Assembly (NCBI RefSeq): GCF_030063355.1
Contig: NZ_JASISZ010000073.1
Coordinates: forward strand, 1-38,272
Source of the DNA: Streptomyces sp. PH10-H1
Lineage (GTDB): Bacteria; Actinomycetota; Actinomycetes; Streptomycetales; Streptomycetaceae
Length of the DNA: 38,272 nt
Direction of reading: 5' to 3'
This document shows, piece by piece, positions 30,901 through 37,774 of this stretch (positions are counted from its first letter, which is position 1; the number at the start of each line of letters is the position of its first letter). The notes below the pieces were generated by a model that did no database searches, was not told the origin of the DNA, and saw only the letters and a list, made by a program, of their open reading frames with translations. A program made the position numbers and the translations under genes.

Positions 30901-32669
30901 GCGGCTTCGGCGGCGGCCAGCGCGTCGGCGGCGCGGGCGGCCGCCAGTTCCACCCGGGACTCGGCTGCGGCGGCCTCACGGGCGTGCTCGGCCGCCTGGC
31001 GCGCGGTCTCCCGGGCCGATCCGGCGGCCGCGGCGGCGCCCCGCTCCGCGTCGGAGGCCTCCAGGGCGGCACGGGCCGGGTCCGCGTCCGGGGCGGAGTC
31101 GTCGAGCCAGCCGGCGCTGACCGCCTCGGCCGTCTCCTGCTCCACCTCGGCGAGCCGCTGCCCGAGGTGACCGGCCTCGCTGCGGGACCGCTGGGCCTCG
31201 GTGGCCGCGGCCGTCGCGTCACGGTGGGCGGCCTCGGACTGGGCCTGGAGCCCGGCGGAGCGCTCCTCCTCGACGTCGGCCTGCCGGTCCGCGCCGTCCG
31301 CCGCCGCGTGCAGCGCGCGCACTAGGTCGCCCGCCGCCAGGGTGCGGGCGGCCAGGGCGGGAGCCGCGTCCCGCTCGGCCTCCTGGATCGCGGCGCTGAC
31401 CCGCACCAGCCGGTCGCCTGCGGCGCGGTGCCGCAGCACCGTCTCGGCCGCCTGCCAGGCGGAGTACAGGGTGCGGGCGTCGTTCAGTTCGCGGCGCAGT
31501 CCCGCCGCGCCCTTGTCGGACGCCGCGAGGGCCAGCGAGGCGTGCCGGTAGGCGAGTTCGGCGGCGACCAGAGCGCTGCGGCCCCGGGCCTGCTCGGCGT
31601 CGGTGACGGCCTGGGACGCCTGGGCGGTGTTCTGGGCGAGTTCCGCGCCGCGGCCCCGTTCCTCCCGGGCTCGCGCGGACAGCCGGCGCGCCAGAGCGCG
31701 GGTGCGGCGCTCGGACTGGGTGTGCACACCGCGGGCCTGTTCGCGGGCGGCGGCGTGCTCCACGATGCGTTCGAGGAGTTCCAGCGAGCCGGCGGTGAAG
31801 TCGCGTTCCGCGGTCAGCTCCGCGCGGCGGCCGAGCTTGCCCGCGAAGCCGTGGACGAGGTCGGCGAGACCGTCGGTGTCCCGGGTGTCGGTGACGGCGC
31901 GCAGCAGCAGGTCCGCGAAGTCGGAGTCGTGGCGGACCGCGAAGAGGCCGGCCGCCTCGCCCTCGTCGGCGTTCATCTCGCGCTGGTAGCGGAAGAGTTC
32001 CGGGTCCAGACCCAGCTCTCCCAGGTGTTCGTTCCACCGGTCGTGGATCTCCTCCCACACCACTTCCAGGTGCGGGTAGAACTTGCCGGCCTCGGTGAGG
32101 GCGTCGCGGAAGCCCTTCATCGTGCGGCGGCGGCCCATGGCGCCCGAGGCGCCCTCGGCGGGCGGCCGGACGGCGGTCGACTCGGCGACCGGGAGCGAGT
32201 CCAGGCTGAGCCCGGGGCCGGGACGGAAGGAGTACCAGGCCTCGGCGAACCTGCGCGGGTCGGAGGAGACCTGGCGCCCGCGCCACTCGCTGACCTTGCC
32301 GACGACCACCAGCTCGCCGGTGACGGTGTGCTGCCACTCCAGGGCCACATGCCCGCAGTCGTCGGCCAGCAGGAACTTGCGGAGCACGCCGGAGCTGGCC
32401 CCGCCGAGCGTGTTGCGGTGACCGGGCAGCATCACCGAGAAGATCAGCTTGAGCAGGACGGACTTGCCGCCGCCGTTCTCCAGGAAGAGGACGCCCGCGG
32501 GGGCGGGGCGGCGCAGCGGTCCTGTCGGCTCGTCCTGGAAGAACTCGGCCTGCGCGGGCGCGGGGTGCGGGACAGGCGCCCCGACACCCCGCAGGTCCAG
32601 AACAGTGTCTGCGTACCGCGCACCGGCGGGGCCGATGGAGTACAGGCGGAGCCGGGACAGCTCGTACAT
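27927..32669 (-). CDS. SMC-like condensin ATPase (MksB/JetC/MukB type)
   Basis: 1580-residue coiled-coil ATPase, third gene of a three-gene operon. N-terminal head: MYELSRLRLYSIGPAG and a Walker A reading LENGGGKS (Lys69), with Leu at the usual first Gly. Two long Ala/Glu/Arg-rich coiled coils (about 260-620 and 880-1330) flank a compact hinge-like domain (about 690-850: GIPALPGWRYLAQAVDP to FLVPPNPAMHDE). C-terminal head: signature FSGGQ (1442-1446) and Walker B LFLDNPIG with Asp1480 but Asn1481 where most SMC proteins have Glu, then a D/H-loop region QLIYTTGLFD. From memory the DNP(F/I)G form recurs in JetC-like proteins that travel with JetA of the DUF5716 sort. It should act in DNA loop extrusion or plasmid restriction. 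ATG 32669 follows GAGAG. Confidence 0.75.
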   Translation of the reverse strand: MYELSRLRLYSIGPAGARYADTVLDLRGVGAPVPHPAPAQAEFFQDEPTGPLRRPAPAGVLFLENGGGKSVLLKLIFSVMLPGHRNTLGGASSGVLRKFLLADDCGHVALEWQHTVTGELVVVGKVSEWRGRQVSSDPRRFAEAWYSFRPGPGLSLDSLPVAESTAVRPPAEGASGAMGRRRTMKGFRDALTEAGKFYPHLEVVWEEIHDRWNEHLGELGLDPELFRYQREMNADEGEAAGLFAVRHDSDFADLLLRAVTDTRDTDGLADLVHGFAGKLGRRAELTAERDFTAGSLELLERIVEHAAAREQARGVHTQSERRTRALARRLSARAREERGRGAELAQNTAQASQAVTDAEQARGRSALVAAELAYRHASLALAASDKGAAGLRRELNDARTLYSAWQAAETVLRHRAAGDRLVRVSAAIQEAERDAAPALAARTLAAGDLVRALHAAADGADRQADVEEERSAGLQAQSEAAHRDATAAATEAQRSRSEAGHLGQRLAEVEQETAEAVSAGWLDDSAPDADPARAALEASDAERGAAAAAGSARETARQAAEHAREAAAAESRVELAAARAADALAAAEAAHSADFRVAEALAAEPRLSELLSLPGLPAAQAQSEAAKDAIPGPRGSGSAEGGRPGSPGPAAHHRGKETSGAARKADAGPLSAAELDAFAEPLRELLDGTVAAAERQLFDLRTSAADDARILAALGDGGLLPPGPDVLATVEYLGEHGIPALPGWRYLAQAVDPADHTAVLSARPELVDGVVVTDPETYRRAREVLAQAALLPRSTVAVGTAAALLAPTPAAGAESDVFLVPPNPAMHDELAADGERQALRTRASAREAEIRAFAARLGHDRTLAARLASWRGGCPQGQLAELAAAVEAAREAASGARGELAEARARRAEADEVSAEAARERDARQDAAQQARRRADLLAGLAHRLRERANWQRRTRELTEDAAEAEARAEACLALAQAADEDRRAAQRGADDARRTARVLRSERSEIAGAPEEPAPDAAPPSTESLPALREAYRAASQLYEQVGVGADLRAEQARAESTESSALTELQRLTNKVRSRAAQLLEGPDGADGPSRQAAAARAEQLVQTIEARASAASEQLGRLRGESERLAPATGESHTDLPDELLPRDAEHAQELLRGANGELAARTEALEEARGDHADLVRSHRAAEDAAGGFDELAALLRDLLRDGSGPQGSGPQEETGAEPEPYTGTLEEARTVSAEVRRAQRGCATDLSAAESQLREASDILVRHANAARFEQVRTPARQQIRELPAAGLPEHAAAWAVAFAPRLRVLTDEMQQLERNRDSIVDRLRGLVESSLTTLRSAQRLSRLPEGLGDWSGQEFLRIRFEDPDHAALTERLGEVIDEATSSAVRKNSDLRRDGMSLLLRGVAAALQPKGISVEILKPDAVLRAERVPVGQMGDVFSGGQLLTAAIALYCTMAALRSNDRGRDRHRHAGTLFLDNPIGRANATYLLELQRAVADALGVQLIYTTGLFDTTALAEFPLVVRLRNDADLRAGLKYISVEEHLRPGLPVQDPGSETVHGEITATRMFRRPSEQPQPQ

Positions 32670-32725
32670 GGCGGCGGACTCTCGTTATCTGCGCGGGTGG
32701 CCGCGCGGGTGGGTACGGCTACGGC

Positions 32726-33667
32726 TCAGAAGTGGCTGTGCTGGTTCTCGGGGCTGTGCGGGTTTTCATGGAAGGGCAGGCCGGCCTCGGCGACGAGGTC
32801 CAGCTCCCCGGTGTCGTCGGGCGGCAGCAGGCTCGCCGAACCGTCGCTGACCGGGACGACGCCCAGCTCCAGCAGTTCGGCCATGGCGGCGCTGCCCGCC
32901 ATGTCGCGGACCTGCAGCTGGTACCGGGCGGTGGTGCGGAAGGTGCCGCCCGCGTCATCGCCGGTGCGCTGCAGGAAACCGGAGTCGACGAGGAAGGCGA
33001 CCGCCTTGCCGACGATGCCGGTGGTGGAGCCGGACAGCCGCCGGGCGTCCTTGGTCGCGCCGGTGGAGCTGCGGCGGGTGTAGACCCGCCAGGCGGCCTC
33101 CAGGCCGGGGGCGTCGCTCGCCGGGTCGGTGTTCTCGCCCTGTTCCGCCGCGCGCTCCTCCAGCCGGCGGCAGGCCTGGCGGACGAACCCGTCGACGCCG
33201 TTGACGGTGATCCGGCCGATGTAGCCGTCGTCCGCGAGGTCCTCGGGGCGGGGGAACGCCATCGTGGCCGTGGCCAGATGCGCCAGGCCGTGCAGGAAGC
33301 GGTCGCTGGAGTCGGAGGCGGCCCGCCGCGAGTACTCCCCCATGCGGACCGCGAACACCGAGTCCTCGGCGGCGGCCACGGCCATGCCGGCGCGCGGCGA
33401 CACCTCCAGGACGATCAGGCCGAGTCCGGCCGCGACGGCGTCCGCGAGACGGGCGAAGGCGGGCTCCTCGCGGTGCCGTCGGATCAACTCCGCGTACTCC
33501 GCGTCGCGGGCCGGCAGCAGCTTGGGCTGCAGTCCGTAGGAGACCAGCCGGGCGGCGTCCGCCGCATCGGCCGCGGTGACGGGCGACGGGGCGCCGGGGC
33601 GCGCGGCCGTGGCGGCATCGCCGTACGCGGCGGGCTGCGCGGTCTCGGCGTCGCGGTACTCGGTCAC
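32726..33667 (-). CDS. MksE/JetB-like accessory subunit
   Basis: 313 residues. The call rests on position between a JetA/MksF-like and a JetC/MksB-like gene and on a winged-helix-like middle: GFVRQACRRLEERAAEQGE, RRLSGSTTGIVGKAVAFLVDSGFLQRTGDDAGGTFRTTARYQLQVRDMAG. MksE/JetB dimers bridge the kleisin-like MksF/JetA and the ATPase. The first 40 residues and last 25 (His/Pro-rich) are probably disordered. It is longer than typical JetB (about 200). GTG 33667 has GAGGAG 9 bases upstream. The gap to the ATPase gene is 56 bases. Identification by direct similarity alone would be weak. Confidence 0.6.
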   Translation of the reverse strand: MTEYRDAETAQPAAYGDAATAARPGAPSPVTAADAADAARLVSYGLQPKLLPARDAEYAELIRRHREEPAFARLADAVAAGLGLIVLEVSPRAGMAVAAAEDSVFAVRMGEYSRRAASDSSDRFLHGLAHLATATMAFPRPEDLADDGYIGRITVNGVDGFVRQACRRLEERAAEQGENTDPASDAPGLEAAWRVYTRRSSTGATKDARRLSGSTTGIVGKAVAFLVDSGFLQRTGDDAGGTFRTTARYQLQVRDMAGSAAMAELLELGVVPVSDGSASLLPPDDTGELDLVAEAGLPFHENPHSPENQHSHF

Positions 33668-33785
33668 GGGTGGATCTCCTCGGGGCGGACGGCGGATGGC
33701 TGCGCGGCGGCGGATGACGGTTCGGTGGACGGCCGTGGGGCGGCGCGGCGGGATCTGCTGCGGGATCCGTCGCGGGTGGCGGCCG

Positions 33786-35297
33786 TCACGCGATCTCCGA
33801 ACGGGCGGCGGCCATGCCCGCCGTGTCGAGCCGGGCGGTGCCCACGATCAGGTCGGCGCCGCCGAACTCCGGATCCCTCAGCTCCTCGCCGTCGTCGACC
33901 GAGAAGAGCAGCCGCGGCTCGCCCTGCCGGTAGGCGGTGCCGACCGGCGGACTGGCGGCGTGCACCGCCAGCAGAGCGACGAGGTAGGGCAGTTCCGGAT
34001 CGCGGCGGCGGGCGTCGGCGAGCAGCCCCGACAGCCGGCGCGGCGCGTCGTCCGGCAGGTCCAGCAGTTCCAGCGCGCTCTCCAGCTGCTCTTCGCTGAA
34101 GCGGCTGTCGGCGGGGGTGGCCACCAGGTCCGGTTCCGGCATGGCCGCGCCCAGGTGCTCGCGCTCCGTGGGCGGAGTGAGCAGGACGTTCACCAGGTCA
34201 CAGACCCGCACCGCGGGCGGGGTGCGGAAGCCGGCGCCACGGGCGAAGAAGGCGTCGGTGACGCGGGACGCCTGCTCGACGGGCAGCGGCAGGATGGGGG
34301 CGATGAGCTGTCCGTACAGGTCCAGGCCGGCGCGGGCGGGCGCCGTCGCGAACGCCTGCCGGTCCTGTTCCGCGCGGAACAGCGGCCCGGCCTCCAGCAG
34401 CCGGGACTGCAACTGGGTGTGGCGCCGGATGCAGTCCTTGACGATGTCGATGAGCTCGGCGGCCCGCCGCTTGTGCTCGGGGTCCTCCGCCTCGTCCCGC
34501 GCCTTGCGGATGTTGGTGAGGATCGCGTTCTCGTGGCGGTACCGGTCGGCGACATGGTCGAGCGCTTCGGCGATCATGTCCGGGACGGCACGCAGCCAGT
34601 CCACGGCCCGGACATTGCGCCGGGTCGCCTCCAGGGCGCGGCGCAGCGTCTCGGCGTACTGAACGGTGCGGTAGCGGGCCTGCTCGGCGGCGAGCTGCGC
34701 GTCGGCGAGCCGGCCCCGGCTGATGAGCACCTCCAGCTTGACCTCGGCGGCGATCTGGGCGCTGGTGACGTCCGTGTCGAGCGCGCCGACCAGGACGTTG
34801 ACCGCTTCGTCGGTGGTGCGCAGGTACACGCCGCCACCGGGGCCCGGCACCTCCTCGATCAGCTTGAAGTCGTAGTCGCGGCGGACATACGCGCCGTCGG
34901 CGGCGAAGGTGCCGTAGACCGCGCGGAAGCCGCGGTCCACGCTGCCGACGTTGATCAGGTTCTCCAGCACCCAGCGGGCGACCCGCTCATGCTCCTCAGC
35001 CGGGCGCCGCGGTGACTGGGCGGCGACGCGCGGCAGCAGCCTGGCCACTATCTGGTCGGGATCCGCACCGGTGTCGAAGTCCATATTGAGCGTGACCATG
35101 TCGATGGCCGACAGCGCGACCTCCGCCATCGCGTACACCGAGTACTCGCCGGCCAGATTCGCCTTGCGCACATCGAGGTCGTGCAGCGGCGCGGTGCACG
35201 CGAGCGCCTTCAGGCGGCGGGCCAGGCCCTCGTCGGCGGCCGGCCCCGGGGCGGGGCGGGGCGCGCCCGTCGTCGGGTACGGGATGGTTACGGTCAC
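33786..35297 (-). CDS. MksF/JetA-like kleisin subunit
   Basis: 503 residues, first gene of the operon. An N-terminal helical part (about 20-150) is followed by YLRTTDEAVNVLVGALDTDVTSAQIAAEVKLEVLISRGRLADAQLAAEQARY, whose pattern (a winged-helix strand, then paired helices with a G-R/N-ADAQ turn) recalls JetA/DUF5716 and MksF proteins. A helical middle (HENAILTNIRKARDEAEDPEHKRRAAELIDIVKDCIRRH) follows, then a C-terminal winged-helix-like part. It would bind the ATPase heads and the JetB-like dimer. GTG 35297 is chosen because a -10-like CATAAT ends 9 bases before it, suggesting a leaderless mRNA; GTG 35306 is an alternative. The open frame upstream is not conserved-looking. Confidence 0.65.
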   Translation of the reverse strand: MTVTIPYPTTGAPRPAPGPAADEGLARRLKALACTAPLHDLDVRKANLAGEYSVYAMAEVALSAIDMVTLNMDFDTGADPDQIVARLLPRVAAQSPRRPAEEHERVARWVLENLINVGSVDRGFRAVYGTFAADGAYVRRDYDFKLIEEVPGPGGGVYLRTTDEAVNVLVGALDTDVTSAQIAAEVKLEVLISRGRLADAQLAAEQARYRTVQYAETLRRALEATRRNVRAVDWLRAVPDMIAEALDHVADRYRHENAILTNIRKARDEAEDPEHKRRAAELIDIVKDCIRRHTQLQSRLLEAGPLFRAEQDRQAFATAPARAGLDLYGQLIAPILPLPVEQASRVTDAFFARGAGFRTPPAVRVCDLVNVLLTPPTEREHLGAAMPEPDLVATPADSRFSEEQLESALELLDLPDDAPRRLSGLLADARRRDPELPYLVALLAVHAASPPVGTAYRQGEPRLLFSVDDGEELRDPEFGGADLIVGTARLDTAGMAAARSEIA

Positions 35298-35398
35298 GAC
35301 GCACACATTATGCGGTGGCACTGACAACGAACGAAACGGCACGGATCACCCGCCCGGCTACAAGTCACCCGTAGCCGTGCCCATCGCGATGGAGCACC
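35298..35398. promoter_or_regulatory. Divergent promoter, condensin-like operon / pxpABC
   Basis: 101 bases. Leftward, CATAAT (35312 down to 35307) is a good -10 whose start point would fall within a few bases of GTG 35297, giving a leaderless transcript; TTCGTT about 17 bases upstream is a poor -35. Rightward, GGAG (35393-35396 area) precedes ATG 35399, but no clear promoter is seen. No long palindrome. Confidence 0.45.
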
Positions 35399-36172
35399 AT
35401 GGCGGGCATGGTCATCGATCTCAACGCCGATCTCGGAGAGGGCTTCGGCCGGTGGACCCTCACCGACGACGAGGCCCTGCTCTCCGTTGTCACCAGCGCG
35501 AATGTCGCGTGCGGCTTCCATGCGGGCGATCCGGTCACGATGCGGCGGGTCTGCGCGCTCGCCGCCGAACGCGGTGTACGGATCGGCGCGCAGGTCTCGT
35601 ACCGGGACCTGGCCGGCTTCGGACGGCGCGCCATGGACGTGCCGTCCGACGAGCTGGCCGCCGAAGTCGCCTACCAGATCGGCGCCTTGGACGTCTTCGC
35701 GCGTGCGGCGGGCGCACGGGTCGGCTACGTCAAGCCGCACGGCGCGCTCTACAACCGGACGGTCCGCGACGAGGCGCAGGCCGTCGCCGTGGTGGCGGGT
35801 GTCCTGCTGGCAGCGGGTCCGGACGGCGGGCTGCCGGTTCTGGGTCTGCCCGGCTCGGAACTGCTGGCCGCGGCGGAGAAGGCCGGCCTGCCAGCGGTCA
35901 CCGAGGCGTTCGCCGACCGATCCTACACCGAGCAGGGGACGCTCGTGCCGCGCGGCACCGCGGGCGCGGTGCTCCACGACGGCGACGCCGTCGTCGCGCA
36001 GGCCCTGTCGATCGCCTGCGACGGACACGTCGTCACCTCCGGCGGCCGGCGGATCGCCGTCGGCGCCCGGTCGCTGTGCCTGCACGGCGATACGCCCGGC
36101 GCGGCGGATCTCGCGCGCCGGGTGCGGCGCGAACTCCAGGACGCGGGCGTCTCCTTGCGGCCCTTCGCATGA
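35399..36172 (+). CDS. pxpA: 5-oxoprolinase subunit A (LamB/YcsF family)
   Basis: 257-residue cytosolic subunit of the prokaryotic ATP-dependent 5-oxoprolinase PxpABC, which opens pyroglutamate, a damage product of glutamine and glutamate, to glutamate. Strong family marks: IDLNADLGEGFGRW at the start, SANVACGFHAGDP, GAQVSYRDLAGFGRR, YVKPHGALYN and EAFADRSYTEQGTLVPR. Length is normal (about 250). ATG 35399 with GGAG upstream is preferred over ATG 35408. The stop overlaps the pxpB start (ATGA). First gene of three; divergent from the condensin-like operon. Confidence 0.95.
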   Translation: MAGMVIDLNADLGEGFGRWTLTDDEALLSVVTSANVACGFHAGDPVTMRRVCALAAERGVRIGAQVSYRDLAGFGRRAMDVPSDELAAEVAYQIGALDVFARAAGARVGYVKPHGALYNRTVRDEAQAVAVVAGVLLAAGPDGGLPVLGLPGSELLAAAEKAGLPAVTEAFADRSYTEQGTLVPRGTAGAVLHDGDAVVAQALSIACDGHVVTSGGRRIAVGARSLCLHGDTPGAADLARRVRRELQDAGVSLRPFA

Positions 36173-36786
36173 GAGCGCTGCCGGTGGGCGGCCATGCGCT
36201 GCTCGTGGAACTGGACGCGGCCGAGGAGGTCGAGGCGTTCCACGCCGAGCTGCTGCGGCGGCGCGCGGCCGGGGCACTGCCGCGGGTGCGCGAGATCGTC
36301 CCTGCAGCCCGCACGATCCTCCTCGACGGGCTGGACGACCCCCGCGCGCTCGCCGCGGAGCTGCCCGGCTGGACCGTCCCGCCGCTCACGGCCGGAGCGG
36401 GCCCGGAGTGCGAGATCCCGGTGCGGTACGACGGGCCCGATCTGGCGGAGGTCGCCGGGATGTGGGGCGTACGGTCCGAGGACATCCCGGACATCATCGG
36501 CGGCACCGTCTTCCGGGTCGCGTTCTGCGGATTCGCGCCCGGCTTCGGCTACCTGACCGGGCTCCCCGAGCACCGCCACGTACCGCGCCGGGCCACCCCC
36601 CGCACCTCCGTGCCCGCCGGTTCCCTGGCGCTCGCCGGACCGTACGCGGGCGTCTACCCGCGCTCCTCCCCCGGCGGCTGGCAGCTGATCGGCGCCACCG
36701 ACACGGTTCTGTGGGATCCGCGGCGCGAGCCGGCGGCGCTGCTGGCCCCCGGCACCCGGGTGCGGTTCACGGAGGAGGCGTCATGA
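36169..36786 (+). CDS. pxpB: 5-oxoprolinase subunit B (KipI family)
   Basis: 205 residues, the subunit formerly called KipI/allophanate hydrolase subunit 1. Visible marks: a short N-terminal MRALPVGGHALLVEL, EIPVRYDGPDLAEVA, VFRVAFCGFAPGFGYLTGLPEH, PRRATPRTSVPAGSLALAGPYAGVYPRSSPGGWQLIGATDT. With PxpC it forms the part that phosphorylates 5-oxoproline using ATP; PxpA then hydrolyses it. It overlaps pxpA and pxpC by 4 bases on each side, so all three are translationally coupled. Confidence 0.94.
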   Translation: MRALPVGGHALLVELDAAEEVEAFHAELLRRRAAGALPRVREIVPAARTILLDGLDDPRALAAELPGWTVPPLTAGAGPECEIPVRYDGPDLAEVAGMWGVRSEDIPDIIGGTVFRVAFCGFAPGFGYLTGLPEHRHVPRRATPRTSVPAGSLALAGPYAGVYPRSSPGGWQLIGATDTVLWDPRREPAALLAPGTRVRFTEEAS

Positions 36787-37718
36787 CGCGGCCGGCCGAC
36801 CCGACGGGCCCGGAACGAGGACCGGCAGACCCGGCGGGCCCGCAGCGGGGAAGGGTGGAGGTGGTGCGCGCGGGCGCGCTCACCACCGTCCAGGACCTCG
36901 GGCGTCCGGGCCACGCCCACCTCGGCGTGCCGCGCTCCGGGGCCCTCGACATGCCCGCTCACCGCCGGGCCAACCGGCTCGTCGGCAACCCGGACGAGGC
37001 CGCGACCCTGGAGACCACCGTCAACGGCTGCGCGGTACGGGCGGACCGCCCCGTCGTCGCGGCCGTCACCGGCGCGCCCTGCGCTGTCACGGTCGACGGC
37101 CGCCCGGCTCCCTGGGGCGCCCCGGTGCGCGTACCGGCCGGCGCCGTCCTGGAACTCGGCGCGGCCCAGGGCGGGCTGCGCTGCTATCTGGCCCTCGCGG
37201 GCGGCATCGACGTCGAGCCGGTGCTCGGCAGCCGTTCCGCCGACCTGCTCTCGGGCCTCGGGCCCGCGCCGCTGTCGGCGCACGACACCCTCCCGCTCGG
37301 CGCGCCCCACGGCCCGGCCTTCGACGCCGACACGATGCCCTGGCCCGCCCCGCCCGCCGAACTCGTGCTCTCCGTCCTCCTCGGCCCGCGCGACGGCTGG
37401 TTCACCGACGACGCCCCGCGCCTCCTCGCGACCGGCCCGTACACGGTGTCCGCCGCCTCCAACCGCATCGGCCTGCGCACCGAAGGCCCGGCGCTGCGGC
37501 GGGCGGTGGACGGCGAACTCCCCAGCGAGGGCATGGTCCTCGGCGCCGTCCAGGTACCGCCCGACGGCCGCCCCGTCATCTTCCTGGCCGATCACCCCAC
37601 CACCGGCGGCTATCCCGTCATCGGCGTCGTACCCGAGCCGCAACTCGCGGCGGCGGCCCAGGCCGTCCCGGGCACGCCCGTACGGTTCCTGCCGGTGCGC
37701 GGGAACGGCGGCGGCTGA
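36783..37718 (+). CDS. pxpC: 5-oxoprolinase subunit C (KipA/biotin-dependent carboxyltransferase-like)
   Basis: 311 residues. Starts with a variable Pro/Gly-rich stretch (about 1-22), then the conserved VEVVRAGALTTVQDLGRPGHAHLGVPRSGALDMPAHRRANRLVGN, CYLALAGGIDVEPVLGSRSADL, the end SNRIGLRTEGP, SEGMVLGAVQVPPDGRPVIFLADHPTTGGYPVIGVV. The fold is the allophanate-hydrolase C-terminal/carboxyltransferase-like type. ATG 36783 overlaps the pxpB stop. Last gene of pxpABC; convergent with the SGNH hydrolase, with 56 bases between and no clear terminator. Confidence 0.94.
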   Translation: MTRPADPTGPERGPADPAGPQRGRVEVVRAGALTTVQDLGRPGHAHLGVPRSGALDMPAHRRANRLVGNPDEAATLETTVNGCAVRADRPVVAAVTGAPCAVTVDGRPAPWGAPVRVPAGAVLELGAAQGGLRCYLALAGGIDVEPVLGSRSADLLSGLGPAPLSAHDTLPLGAPHGPAFDADTMPWPAPPAELVLSVLLGPRDGWFTDDAPRLLATGPYTVSAASNRIGLRTEGPALRRAVDGELPSEGMVLGAVQVPPDGRPVIFLADHPTTGGYPVIGVVPEPQLAAAAQAVPGTPVRFLPVRGNGGG

Positions 37719-37774
37719 CCCGACCCGGGGCGGCTGGCGGGTGTACGCGGCACGGGCCCCTGCCGGTTGCGAAT

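Noticed and set aside
28000..32600. Long open frames on the plus strand opposite the SMC-like gene
   Set aside because: Low-complexity Arg/Gly/Ala translations without domains, as expected opposite a GC-rich coiled-coil gene.
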